From SZUA-365 sp049663345 (GTDB lineage: Bacteria > Bacteroidota > Ignavibacteria > SZUA-365), in NCBI GenBank assembly GCA_049663345.1, contig JBATDG010000085.1, forward strand, positions 1 to 64,000: 64,000 nt of DNA, read 5' to 3'. The position numbers and the translations under genes were made by a program. Shown piece after piece: positions 51,557 to 60,464 of this stretch (position 1 is its first letter; every line of letters begins with the position of its first letter). The notes below the pieces were generated by a model. That model was not told the DNA's origin. It did not search any database and worked only from the letters and a program-made list of their open reading frames with translations.

Positions 51557-51568
51557 CCCAACGAGACT

Positions 51569-51605
51569 CAAGCCGTTTTCTTCACAGGAAACGGCTTGTT
51601 TCGTT
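51569..51605 (+). terminator. Terminator after tRNA-Asp
   Basis: CAAGCCGTTT and AAACGGCTTG form a 10-bp stem followed by TTTCGTT. Confidence 0.8.
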
Positions 51606-51806
51606 ATAGCCTCCTCCCTCATAGGTGCAATCATATCAAAGGGATCCCGGTAATTCGGATGAATCTGTCCGTCTTTCCAGACCGAGTTCGAGATGGAACA
51701 GTTCAGTAGCCTCCCGGTCCTCTCAGTCTTTTCCAGGGAGCAGCGAGCTTGGAACAAGCTCAGACCAGTCGCATCTAAATGTTGGCGAAGCCAGCGTGAC
51801 CTCTGG

Positions 51807-51912
51807 TGTCGAGCAGATCGACACATCGCGCAGACATGTCGATATTATTGCTAATATTCGACAGGTTCACGGAACATGTCGATGATGTCGACAGGTCGAA
51901 TACGCGTGTCGA
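51807..51912. repeat. Cluster of TGTCGA/TCGACA half-sites
   Basis: TGTCGA starts at 51807, 51837, 51877, 51886 and 51907, and TCGACA at 51818, 51858 and 51888. Several are inverted pairs (for example 51807/51818 with a 5-base gap), and most spacings are near multiples of 10. This looks like a multi-site operator or partition-type array. The rest of 51606-51935 holds no gene. Confidence 0.6.
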
Positions 51913-51935
51913 GGGTAGCGTCGAAAGTCGACGCA

Positions 51936-52236
51936 TCATGGTTTTCCACTCGCTGAGAGTTCAAGAAGTACGGGATTGATGAAGATGCGTTTTCGACCGA
52001 TCGTTTCGCTGGCGAGAACGCCTGCGTCTTCCAAGGTCTGGAGATAGGCGGCTGCGGTTTGGCGCTTCCCAATACCCGCGTCTACAGCGAACGATGTTTT
52101 GGTGAAACGAAGCTGCCTGGCCTGCGGCTTGCCGATGAGAACATCATGTCCGGCAAGGCGGAAGTCAAATTGCATATCCTGATTCTGCGAACCATTCAAG
52201 GGCTGCGACTTCTACGGTGTATTCGTTAAAACTCAT
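51936..52236 (-). pseudogene. Composite remnant: hsdR start joined to Fic-family C-terminus
   Basis: From 52236 a start overlapping the RhuM stop (ATGA) encodes MSFNEYTVEVAALEWFAESGY, typical of an HsdR N-terminus, then a stop at 52165. In another frame the next 70 codons read KRQTAAAYLQTLEDAGVLASE...INPVLLEL, the winged-helix tail of Fic proteins. Two decayed genes have therefore been joined by deletion. Neither fragment is likely to be functional. Confidence 0.6.
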
Positions 52237-53240
52237 TCTTTCTTCCCTTCCAATCGTTTGATTTCCCTGTCGAAGTCCGAAATGTAGTCTACGTCCTGCC
52301 GCTGGCGATAGACCTCGTATTCACCCTCGGCTTTCAGCTTTGCCTCGAGTGCACTCACTTTGCCTTTGTCCTGCAGTATTGGGTAGTCCGACAGCTGCAG
52401 AAAGCTGTGCAGGAACTCCACCCAATCCGCCATTTTCATCAATGTGCCGCGTAGAGCACGATTCTCAGCCAGGTCGAGGTACGCGGTAACGATGCGATTC
52501 AATTCCTGCACATGCGCCTCGTTAAGGTAGTTTTTCGCGACGGCTATGTCGGACTTCAAAATTTTTCCGTCCGGTGCATGCTTCCAAGTGGCAAGCCCCA
52601 TGTGATTCTTCATCGCATCAGCAGAGGAATAGATTAGTTCCGCCGCTGTTTGTCCGGTGATCGCCCAATGGAGTTTATTCTGTACACTGGCAAAAAACTC
52701 CTGCGTGATCGGCGCATCGGCTTGGTAATCGATCGAGAGCGCATAGATATCGGTGATTTTCTGATAAAATCGCCTCTCGCTGGCCCGGATTTCCCGGATG
52801 CGCTCCAACAGTTCCTCGAAGTAATCCTTCCCAAACGTTTGTTTCCCGCGTTTCAGGCGCTCGTCGTCCATCACGAAGCCCTTGATGATGAACTCCCGCA
52901 GCATCTCTGTCGCCCAGATCCGAAATTGGGTAGCCTTATAGCTATTTACGCGGTAGCCCACGGCAATGATGGCATCGAGATTGTAAAATTCGATCTCGCG
53001 GGCGACCTCGCGCACCCCTTCGGCACGAACTATTTCCATTTTGGAAACAGTTGCCGCCTGCTTCAGTTCGCCGGTTTGGAAAATATTTTTCAGGTGCTTG
53101 TTGATTGCCGGGACTTTCACTCCGAACAGCTCGGCAAGCGCTTTCTGCGTCAGCCAGATGGTCTCGTCCTTGAGAAAGACCTCGATTTTCACCGCCCCAT
53201 CCGACCCGGTGTAGAGGAGAAATTGATCCTGCTCTCTCAT
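52233..53240 (-). CDS. RhuM-family protein
   Basis: The protein has about 335 aa and follows the RhuM/COG3943 pattern: an N-terminal KIEVFLKDETIWLTQKALAELFGV, then FYNLDAIIAVGYRVNSYKATQFRIWA, and a helical C-terminal region. These proteins are frequently encoded inside type I restriction loci, and here the stop overlaps an hsdR relic. I use ATG 53240; the frame extends to a TTG at 53285. The biochemical role is not established; it may be a solitary survivor of a lost RM locus. Confidence 0.82.
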   Translation of the reverse strand: MREQDQFLLYTGSDGAVKIEVFLKDETIWLTQKALAELFGVKVPAINKHLKNIFQTGELKQAATVSKMEIVRAEGVREVAREIEFYNLDAIIAVGYRVNSYKATQFRIWATEMLREFIIKGFVMDDERLKRGKQTFGKDYFEELLERIREIRASERRFYQKITDIYALSIDYQADAPITQEFFASVQNKLHWAITGQTAAELIYSSADAMKNHMGLATWKHAPDGKILKSDIAVAKNYLNEAHVQELNRIVTAYLDLAENRALRGTLMKMADWVEFLHSFLQLSDYPILQDKGKVSALEAKLKAEGEYEVYRQRQDVDYISDFDREIKRLEGKKE

Positions 53241-53649
53241 GGTGTCAGGCCCGCTTTCATTGAAGGAGCAGCTGTATGTTTTCAAAAGCTATGAGATACA
53301 TTGGTTGTTAAGCTAAGTGATGGTTTCCATATAGTCAAACCCGTCTTTCGGGTCATTGACTCGTTCAGATTCCGCAGGTTTTCCGAGGACGCTCCTGTTC
53401 ATGTTCGCATCACACAGCTAGAGAAGCCCTCGAGATGCACACGGGGGACATTGCATTCGAACAAGGGAACAGCTGAAAAACAGTACAAATATGCAGTTGC
53501 GGACGGCTGGCGAGGTCAATATCTTTTTTTTGCCACAGCATTCCACATCTGTCGGCGGCGATTGAGTTTATCCCGCGTCCGAAATCCGTTTTCAAATGGT
53601 GACGCGGATTTTCTCAGTAGCGCATCTACCCTCATAAGGAGACTTCGCA
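53241..53649. other. Intergenic region without recognisable gene
   Basis: Long frames here have no ribosome-binding sites and no motifs. The right end should contain the promoter and GGAG-type site of the S74 protein gene. Confidence 0.5.
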
Positions 53650-54855
53650 ATGAAAAGAACTCTCGGGATACTTGCCTGCGCCCTGCTACTCACAGTAATC
53701 CCACTCCGGGCACAGGACATAGTATCGCAACTCTCAGGGAACAGCAGCAGTCAGGGATTCACAGTCAAGAACAACGCGAATACCTCGCTCTTCACTGTAC
53801 GCGGGGACGGGAACGTGGGGATTGGCACAACGACGCCGAGTGCTCTTCTGACAGTATCCGGGTTGGATGGATTTCTGGTAACGGGGACCGCTGGTTCCGG
53901 TTCAATACCAGCTACCGGGGCGGGTACACGGATGATGTTCTACCCGAACAAAGGAGCTTTTCGTGCCGGGGAGGTAACAGGCACTCAATGGGATGATAGT
54001 AACATCGGTCTCATGTCCAGCGCGATAGGGTATCAAACCACCGCCAGCGGGAATGCCTCCACCGCGATGGGATTCAACAGCACCGCCAGCGGTAGTGCCT
54101 CCACTGCAATGGGAGGCACCTGCACCGCCAGCGGTAGTGCCTCCACTGCAATGGGATCCAACTGCACCGCCAGCGGGGACTATTCCACCGCATTGGGAAA
54201 TTATGTCAACACTGGTTCAAAATCCGGCTCGTTCGTCATCGGAGACCATAGCACGACGAGTACGTTCTCCGCAGGTTCAGTCAACCGTTTCTACGGCAGA
54301 TTTGGCAATGGATACTGTCTCTACACGAACAGCACATGTACAGTCGCCGCCATTTTATACGGAAACGCGAACTCGTGGGCCACGCTGTCGGATGTCAGGA
54401 AGAAAGAACGATTCCTGCCTGTCGAGGGCGAATCTGTACTGGAGCGCTTTCGCGATCTCCGGCTGGGAACATGGAATTACAAGAGCCAGAGTGCCGAACT
54501 CATCCGACATTACGGCCCGATGGCTCAGGAATGGTTCGCTGCCTTCGGACACGACGGCATAGGGACTATCGGAAACGACACCACACTCGCATCCGCCGAT
54601 GTCGACGGCGTGTTGTGCATTGCCGTACAGGCACTGGAGAAACGGACAGTTGCGATGCAGGAGCAGCTGAAAGAAAAGGATGCGGAGATCGCGCAGCTCA
54701 AGTCGCAACTTGCAGAGACTTCGCAGCTCAAGTCACAACTTGCAGCCCAGCAGCAAGAGACGGATCAGCGGTATGCCGAGCTGGTGAAGATGGTCCATGC
54801 CCTGCAGCAGGACCGGCAAGGACAGGATCAACGGCAGGTTATGCTTCTCAAGTAA
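53650..54855 (+). CDS. Secreted YadA-like head repeat protein with S74 intramolecular chaperone
   Basis: The 401-aa protein has a signal peptide (MKRTLGILACALLLTVIPLRAQ). Residues about 135-185 have four TASG-x-A/Y-STA-(M/L)-G-type repeats, as in the left-handed beta-roll heads of trimeric adhesins. Residues about 245-330 form a peptidase S74-like domain (SDVRKKERFLPV...GPMAQEW) that assists trimer folding and may self-cleave. A coiled coil follows (about 335-401). AAGGAGA precedes the ATG. It probably forms a trimeric surface fibre. No T9SS tail follows in frame; a remnant of one lies just downstream. Confidence 0.8.
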   Translation: MKRTLGILACALLLTVIPLRAQDIVSQLSGNSSSQGFTVKNNANTSLFTVRGDGNVGIGTTTPSALLTVSGLDGFLVTGTAGSGSIPATGAGTRMMFYPNKGAFRAGEVTGTQWDDSNIGLMSSAIGYQTTASGNASTAMGFNSTASGSASTAMGGTCTASGSASTAMGSNCTASGDYSTALGNYVNTGSKSGSFVIGDHSTTSTFSAGSVNRFYGRFGNGYCLYTNSTCTVAAILYGNANSWATLSDVRKKERFLPVEGESVLERFRDLRLGTWNYKSQSAELIRHYGPMAQEWFAAFGHDGIGTIGNDTTLASADVDGVLCIAVQALEKRTVAMQEQLKEKDAEIAQLKSQLAETSQLKSQLAAQQQETDQRYAELVKMVHALQQDRQGQDQRQVMLLK

Positions 54856-54857
54856 CC

Positions 54858-55132
54858 CTGGCTACGGCACGATCACCTACCCGAACGTCAACAGCATCTG
54901 CCGGGCTGTAGTGATTCCGGTGGAACTCATCCGATTCTCGGCCTCGCAGGTCCATGGCAGTGTGCTGCTCGCATGGAGTACGGCCGCGGAGACCAACAGC
55001 TACGGATTCGAAGTACAGCGGAAAACGGAACGCGGTGACTGGTCCACACTCGGATTCACACCGGGTCACGCTGGGTCTCCGGTCAGGACGCCGTCAGCAG
55101 ATTTCTCAGCTGATCCCACTCGTTCAAAATAA
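54858..55132 (+). pseudogene. Fragment of a T9SS-type secreted protein
   Basis: The frame reads VIPVELIRFSASQVHGSVLL...ETNSYGFEVQRKTE, WSTLGFTPGHAG, the segment that normally precedes a T9SS sorting domain. It then runs into dispersed repeat A at about 55093. It has no start and no sorting domain. It is probably the broken 3' part of an earlier gene next to the S74 protein. Confidence 0.6.
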
Positions 55133-55222
55133 GCATCATCTCCACCGGCGGGTTAAAGCACAAGTTGCGGAATGAGGCTATGAACCCCCGCAAGAAAAGG
55201 TCCCTGATGGGGCCTTTTTTCG
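55093..55222. repeat. Dispersed terminator-bearing repeat, copy A
   Basis: It shares sequence with copy C (59985-60108): CAGCAG, TCTCAGCTGATCC, TTCAAAATAAG, GCGGAATGAG, CTATGAACCCCCGC, then an A-run hairpin AAAAGGTCCC/GGGGCCTTTT (55195-55220). On the minus strand both encode a similar peptide (LILN-x-x-DQLR-x-LL). Confidence 0.7.
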
Positions 55223-55609
55223 TTGGTTCTGGCCAACGTGACCAAGCAGTGGGACGTTCAGCAGGACCCGAATCGTCGTACAGAAGTAGCAATCGCAGTA
55301 GCAATGTACAGGACAGTCAAAACTGCCTTCGCCGAACGTTGGGATTGGATGCTGCAGACGGGGCATCGCAGCCTGGCTGTTGTTTCCCGCTACAACCGTA
55401 ACCAAGTGCAATTCCGAAACAACGCTGTGTATCGCCTCAGATTGTAGTAAATATGTGGCGTTTCAGCATGTTTTTAGCCATGCTTCGCTGCAAAAAGGAA
55501 AGTATTCTGAACTCCCTTGCCATTTAGGAAATTTATTCCTAACATTGGCTTCCATGTGGAAACAATTCCATCGAAAGTAGTGTTTTGATCAGTAGCGAAG
55601 AGTGAGTCA
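55223..55609. other. Intergenic region with no supported gene
   Basis: Only short frames without conserved motifs are present between repeat A and the toxin gene. Confidence 0.45.
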
Positions 55610-55963
55610 ATGTGGCCGATTGATTTGTCCCTGGCCAAAAAGGCACAAGGTAAATCATACAATAAGAAACACCCACGAGAGTTCGCAGCCTGTTTCAAGA
55701 ACCTGGATCGGATTCGGCAGTTCCTCTGCGAGAACATGCGACCAAATCAGATTGAAGTAGGCTTCTTCAAGCATGAGGGCGGTTCTGTGTATCGAATAGC
55801 GCAAACAGGAGTGCCAAACGCGCAAGAAACACGGCTCTATGTCTATTTCGACGAAGCGGCACAGGTGGTCTATGTGCTTGGGATCGGTGATAAATCAACC
55901 CAATCACAGGATATCACCTTATACAAGAAGGTAGTTAGCAAGAAATTTACGGAGAAAACTTAA
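55610..55963 (+). CDS. RelE/HigB-like toxin
   Basis: The protein has 117 aa. Compact basic sequence with VYRIAQTGV and ETRLYVYFDEAAQVVYVLGIGDK fits the RelE/ParE-fold toxins that cut mRNA on ribosomes. The order toxin before HTH antitoxin is that of HigBA. The gene begins with ATG without a strong ribosome-binding site and ends 20 bases before the antitoxin start. Confidence 0.65.
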   Translation: MWPIDLSLAKKAQGKSYNKKHPREFAACFKNLDRIRQFLCENMRPNQIEVGFFKHEGGSVYRIAQTGVPNAQETRLYVYFDEAAQVVYVLGIGDKSTQSQDITLYKKVVSKKFTEKT

Positions 55964-55983
55964 TAATGACACCGGAGGTCAAT

Positions 55984-56550
55984 ATGTCTAAGCGATTCAC
56001 TGACACCGCTACAGCTGCTGCGTATTTCGCTGATGACGACGAAGTGCAGCAGCTAGTACAAGAAGAAATCTCACAGAGCGAGCTTGCAACGCTCCTAACC
56101 TCTCTTCGGTTACGCAGGGATATCAAGCAGAAAGACGTAGCGAAGTCATTAAACCGCACAGCTAGTAATCTTTCGAAACTCGAGAGCGGGAACGATGACT
56201 CATGGACATGGCCACTTATTCGTGACTATGCTATGGCTGTCAAGTTCAATCCTATCCTTCTTTTTGAACCAATCGATGCCCCTGCGTCAGAGCTCATCAA
56301 GTTCCACGTATTCGAGATCAGAAACCGGCTCGAAGAATTGAAGCAACTGGCCGTTAAGCTCGGTACGGAGGACGACATTACGAAGCAAATCAATGAATTC
56401 TACGGGGAAGTTCTCTTTAACTTCTTGGCTAAATTCGAAGAAGCCTACGAAGGATTCCCTCGTTCATCCGGAAGGGCAAGACAGCCGCAACATCAGGCTC
56501 ACACCGAGAATCCGGCGCCACTCCCAATGGCTGCCTTTGTAACGGAGTAA
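55984..56550 (+). CDS. XRE-type antitoxin (HigA-like)
   Basis: The protein has 188 aa. A helix-turn-helix is visible at about 55-95 (LRRDIKQKDVAKSLNRTASNLSKLESG). The N-terminal stretch (AAAYFADDDEVQQLVQEEISQSE) matches antitoxin-type leaders. GGAGG lies 6 bases before the ATG at 55984. It is expected to neutralise the preceding toxin and repress the operon. The C-terminal 60 residues are an extra helical region. Confidence 0.75.
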   Translation: MSKRFTDTATAAAYFADDDEVQQLVQEEISQSELATLLTSLRLRRDIKQKDVAKSLNRTASNLSKLESGNDDSWTWPLIRDYAMAVKFNPILLFEPIDAPASELIKFHVFEIRNRLEELKQLAVKLGTEDDITKQINEFYGEVLFNFLAKFEEAYEGFPRSSGRARQPQHQAHTENPAPLPMAAFVTE

Positions 56551-56558
56551 GTAATGCT

Positions 56559-56608
56559 GGTAACGCAACTCGAAAATTGACCCCCTCCGGTAACCGAAAA
56601 CTGACCCC
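56559..56608. mobile_element. Possible relic of an IS21-type insertion-sequence end
   Basis: GAAAATTGACCCC (56572-56584) and GAAAACTGACCCC (56596-56608) are repeated 24 bases apart, each after GGTAAC. Repeated GAAAA-TGACCCC motifs are usual at IS21-family ends. No transposase gene is present in 56609-56901, where I see no other gene. Confidence 0.4.
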
Positions 56609-56901
56609 TCTGAGCTAGCCATTTCCTGCGACATTGGAGCTTATCTCAGCGAGGAAGAAAGGATGCCAACCTTCAGAGAATAAACAGTTGGGATCAGACT
56701 GAACCTTTGGCGGATCGTGATACATCCGACTGTTCGGACCATGATGCTCCCCTTCTTGAACATCTGGGGGATTGACGTCTATTGAGAGGCTTTTTCGTTT
56801 TATACCGATCGGGCAGGGTAACTACTATTGACAGTGAGTGCGGGACGTCGCATATTCCAGAAGATAAAAGAAATAATAGCCCGTAATTCTGGAGATGCGC
56901 C

Positions 56902-58413
56902 ATGCTTTGGTGTCGAACACGCAATCTCTTGCTAGCCGCGATTGTTCCTCTCGTACTTACCTGCGCTCTGAAAGCCCAGACCGTTGAACGACGGATAAGT
57001 TGGGCTGACCAGGAAGCCAAGGCGTCCTGGCCGGTTCGAATCGCGGTCTCGACTGACGGGCTTCGATGCATCACGTGGGAAAACGGATCCTGCGTCCTCG
57101 AAGCGGATTGGTCGCTGCGCGACAGTATCCGTTCGTTTGCCGCGATCGACGGCTGCATGTACGCTAATGGGGACGGCGGTTTCGCCTTCCTCCGCAGCCT
57201 AGATTCGACGTGGGTTGATTCCGGTTTTCGCCATTGGTCGAAGATGTACCACTTCGATGTCCGCATGGAAGGGGAATCCGTATCCATCAGCGATACCATG
57301 TTTCATTCGCTCAATTACTCCGAGCAAGGCCCTGATTTCGCCACGTACCAAGAGTCGCCGCGCCGCATCTTTTTCGCCCGGTCACAGCAAGGCGTTCTCG
57401 TCAGTGCGGTGTTCGACACGTACTGGAGTCCTGGCCAACTATACTACGAGAATCATGAGCCGCGTTGGACATACTGGCCGAACGGAGAAGAGGCATTCGA
57501 GTACACAGGACCGAGAAACGATGTCACCTGGCCGTTCCGGGTCGGCAATGACCTGCTGCTCGCTGCCATGACAGAAGGAGGTGTGCCGCATCTGCTCCTG
57601 CGCAAACGGATCCACAAGCCGGACAGGGAACTCCTGATTCTGCAGCGCCTGGATCCGCGGACCGGCGCCATCGACAGCGTTCGCGTGCTCGATACGCTCG
57701 CGGCCGCGATGGACGACCGTCTCTCCGTATTCATTCCCTACGACGACGGGAAGGCCGATGTGCTCTGCCTCCTGCCGGATTCCGATACGCTCGAGCTGCG
57801 TCGCTATGGAGCGGATGATCGTCTCATCGAAGAACGCATCCTGTGCCCGGAGATCCGCATCCGGGAGCACTTCCCGGCAGTGACGCATGAACGCCTCAAC
57901 GATGGAACCCATCTGCTGCTCTGGAGCCGCGTGGAGGCCGGCGATACCACGCGCTTGTATGCGCAGGCTTTCGATGCGGACTGGAACGTCCTGCGCGCGC
58001 CGCAGCGAGTCTCCGATGTCAACACGCTCACGCAGGTCATGGGTGGTCTTGCTGTCCGTAAGGATGTGGTGGACATCGCGTGGCTGGACAGCAGGGACTC
58101 CATCCCGGCCATCTACGTGAAAAACCTGCCAATAGATCGTCTTACGACGCTTGCCGAAGTCTCCCCGAGCAGACCAACCGCGATCACAGTCTTTCCGAAT
58201 CCGGTCCCGCATGGATGCACGTCCGTCTCGGTGCTTCCATCTGCATCCTCGGGGAGTGCTGCATCGATCCGAGTGGTTGACATCCTGGGCCGTGTGCGTC
58301 TTTCCCTTCCAGCAGGGAGGTCTATCCCAATCAGCGGGCTGACCGCAGGTATATACCTGGTAGAATATTCGGAGAACGGCGCCCGGTCCTCAGTGAAACT
58401 CCTCGTTGAATAA
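56902..58413 (+). CDS. Secreted protein with T9SS sorting domain
   Basis: The 503-aa protein has a signal peptide to about residue 25 (ALKAQ). The 390-residue body is beta-rich with aromatic and aspartate-rich repeats and may be a propeller, but no family motif is clear. The tail (FPNPVPHGC..., VRVDILGR-like VVDILGRVRLSL, ending SVKLLVE) is a T9SS sorting domain. A bidirectional terminator follows in repeat B. Confidence 0.8.
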   Translation: MLWCRTRNLLLAAIVPLVLTCALKAQTVERRISWADQEAKASWPVRIAVSTDGLRCITWENGSCVLEADWSLRDSIRSFAAIDGCMYANGDGGFAFLRSLDSTWVDSGFRHWSKMYHFDVRMEGESVSISDTMFHSLNYSEQGPDFATYQESPRRIFFARSQQGVLVSAVFDTYWSPGQLYYENHEPRWTYWPNGEEAFEYTGPRNDVTWPFRVGNDLLLAAMTEGGVPHLLLRKRIHKPDRELLILQRLDPRTGAIDSVRVLDTLAAAMDDRLSVFIPYDDGKADVLCLLPDSDTLELRRYGADDRLIEERILCPEIRIREHFPAVTHERLNDGTHLLLWSRVEAGDTTRLYAQAFDADWNVLRAPQRVSDVNTLTQVMGGLAVRKDVVDIAWLDSRDSIPAIYVKNLPIDRLTTLAEVSPSRPTAITVFPNPVPHGCTSVSVLPSASSGSAASIRVVDILGRVRLSLPAGRSIPISGLTAGIYLVEYSENGARSSVKLLVE

Positions 58414-58440
58414 GGTTTTCAAAGCCGCGTGCAAGAGGTC

Positions 58441-58501
58441 TGTGTTGCGAAATGAGTCTATGAACCCCCGCAAAAAAAGGTCCCTTACGGGGCCTTTTTG
58501 C
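58441..58501. repeat. Dispersed terminator-bearing repeat, copy B (bidirectional terminator)
   Basis: GCGAAATGAGTCTATGAACC, CCCGC, then the hairpin AAAAAGG-TCCC-TTAC-GGGG-CCTTTTT (about 58472-58499). It lies between convergent genes, ending 58413 (+) and 58502 (-). It is the shortest of the three copies. Confidence 0.75.
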
Positions 58502-59773
58502 TTACAGTTCCCATAGCGTGCTGAGCGGTACAGCGAGCATGTTTGCTGTACCGAGGGGGAGAATGTCCTTTCCGGCATAGAGGAGGAAACCGCCCTGAAA
58601 ATGCTTCCCGCATCGTCGGGCCAAAAGTTCAAGGCCATGGCCATCTTTCCGGTTGACTGAGCTTGAGGCCTTCACCTCTATGCCCCAGGTCTTTTGACCC
58701 CGGGTTATAACCAGATCCACTTCATTTCCGTCCTTATCACGATAGTGCCAGAAACGAAGATCCGGGTCTGTCCATTCTGCCTGGGCAATGATCTGCTGGA
58801 CTACGAAGGACTCAAGAAGATGGCCCATCCGCTCACGCTGTTCAAACCAGTCTGCCGCAGTATAATCCGCCAGGGTCGCTGCAAGTCCGCTGTCAATCAC
58901 ATGTATCTTCGGGGTTTTGATCAACCTGTGTCCGGGATTGTTATGCCATGCAGGGAGTCTCCGAATGAGGAAGAGACGCTCAAGTACGACGAGGTAATGG
59001 TCGATTGTTTCCCTGTGCATGCCGAGTCCGCGTGCAACGTCGCTCGCATTCAGGAGCTCCGCCGTGCGAAGGGCCAGCAATTCAAGCAGCCGTGACAGTT
59101 CATTGCTGTCCTTGATGCGCGCGATATCGCGGACATCACGATCGATCAAAGATCGAAGATACTGTCGGTGCCAGCGGCGGGCCCGGGACGGAGTTCTGCT
59201 GTTTGGTTCAGGGTATCCACCGGCTATGAGCCGCTCCGCAAGTGAGATCCTTCCATCCAGTTCCTTACCAATCCCGGGTTTCAGCGCACCGTCGAGCAGT
59301 ACGCGAAGGAAATTCCCGGGATTCCTTTACTTCTCCGACTCGGCAAGCGGATGGAGATGAACGACCTCCATGCGACCAGCCAAAGATTCTGAAACCTGCG
59401 GCAAAAACAGGAGGTTGGCCGATCCCGTCAGGAGAAAACGACCTGGTCGTCTGTCTTTATCCACTGCCCTCTTGATTTCCGTGAGCAATCCCGGAGCGCG
59501 CTGAACCTCATCCAACGTCACTCTATCCGGAAGCCCGCGAATAAAACCGGTAGGGTCGTCCAAAGCAAGGTGAAGATAGTTCTGCTCATCAAGGCTGATG
59601 TACCCACGATCCGGATCAAGACTTCGTGCTAGCGTGGTCTTCCCGCTCTGCCGGGGACCCAACAAACACACTACCGGCGTGTCGATCATCGCCTCAGCGA
59701 GCACCCTCGCAATTGTGCGGGGATAGATGTCTATTTTCTCTGCCGGGTGAATGGTTTCCATAGGCTTCGCCAT
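58502..59773 (-). pseudogene. AAA_14/DUF4143 ATP-binding protein, interrupted by one in-frame stop
   Basis: The frame would encode about 423 aa. The N-terminal ATPase has Walker A GPRQSGKTTLA and Walker B-like VTLDEVQRAPGLL. A TAA at 59327-59329 (after LHPLAESEK) interrupts it. The same frame then continues NPGNFLRVLLDGALKPGIG through a helix-turn-helix (NASDVARGLGMHRETIDHYL) and the DUF4143 nuclease-like part (GNEVDLVI...GIEVKASSS) to 58502. Only one codon breaks the frame, so decay is recent, or the stop is read through or is a sequencing error. Full-length members of this family are about 400 aa. Confidence 0.8.
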
Positions 59774-59794
59774 CGCCTGATTGGCAAGTGTTGT

Positions 59795-59909
59795 CTCGTC
59801 TATTTGTCGGTTACTATTCCATCTAATTGCTGTTTGTAGTGCCGTCTGATTGTCGGTTATAATGCCGTCTAATTGCTGGTTATAGCGCCGTTTGATTGTC
59901 GGTTATCTC
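59795..59909. repeat. 23-bp tandem repeat, five copies
   Basis: Units begin near 59795, 59818, 59841, 59864 and 59887 with consensus GCCGTCTRATTGTCGGTTAT plus three bases; the last three are the best preserved. The array ends 22 bases upstream of the ATPase/DUF4143 start (59773) on the minus strand. Confidence 0.75.
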
Positions 59910-59984
59910 TGCTCAGCACAGTATACATCAAGGCCGTGGATAATGCAAACATGCCCCCATATTTCTTGCCTCATGCCGTAACCA

Positions 59985-60108
59985 GCAGCGTTCTCAGCTG
60001 ATCCAGCTGGTTCAAAATAAGAACCATCTCGATCGGTGGGTCATAAATAAGTTGCGGAATGAGTCTATGAACCCCCGCAAAAAAAGGTCCCTTACGGGGC
60101 CTTTTTGC
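59985..60108. repeat. Dispersed terminator-bearing repeat, copy C
   Basis: It is homologous to copy A over its full length and to copy B over the last 60 bases. The hairpin AAAAAGG-TCCC-TTAC-GGGG-CCTTTTT lies at about 60079-60106 and directly follows the truncated DUF4143 copy. Confidence 0.7.
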
Positions 60109-60320
60109 TTACAGTTCCCATAGCGTGCCGAGCGGTACGGCGAGCATGTTCGCCGCAGCGAGAGGGAGAATGTCCTTTCCGGCATGGAGGAGAAAACCGC
60201 CCTGAAAATGCTTTCCACATTGCCTGGATAAAAGTTCGAGTCCGTGGCCATCCTTCCGCATGAATTTTCGGGGTTTTGATCAACCGGTGTCCGGGATTGG
60301 TATGCATGCAGGGAGTCCGT
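60109..60320 (-). pseudogene. Truncated duplicate of the DUF4143 gene 3' end
   Basis: On the minus strand HTNPGHRLIKTPKIH matches HNNPGHRLIKTPKIH of the neighbouring gene. An internal deletion then joins this, out of frame, to the last part (DGHGLELL...GTLWEL). The stop and the following repeat are also shared. The duplication therefore included the terminator repeat. Confidence 0.75.
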
Positions 60321-60464
60321 CAAAACGGTGGGTCCTTGATTGACATTTCCAACTAGTAAATCATACTGACATTTTTGACGAAGAATAACAGATGGTTGAA
60401 TCCGTTTCGCTTGGAGAGAGAGCGGACAGCCGGACTTGTCAAGCAGGACAAATCGATATGAAAT

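Noticed and set aside
53301..53996. 231-codon plus-strand frame
   Set aside because: It runs out of frame into the signal peptide and start of the S74 protein gene, which has a clear ribosome-binding site.
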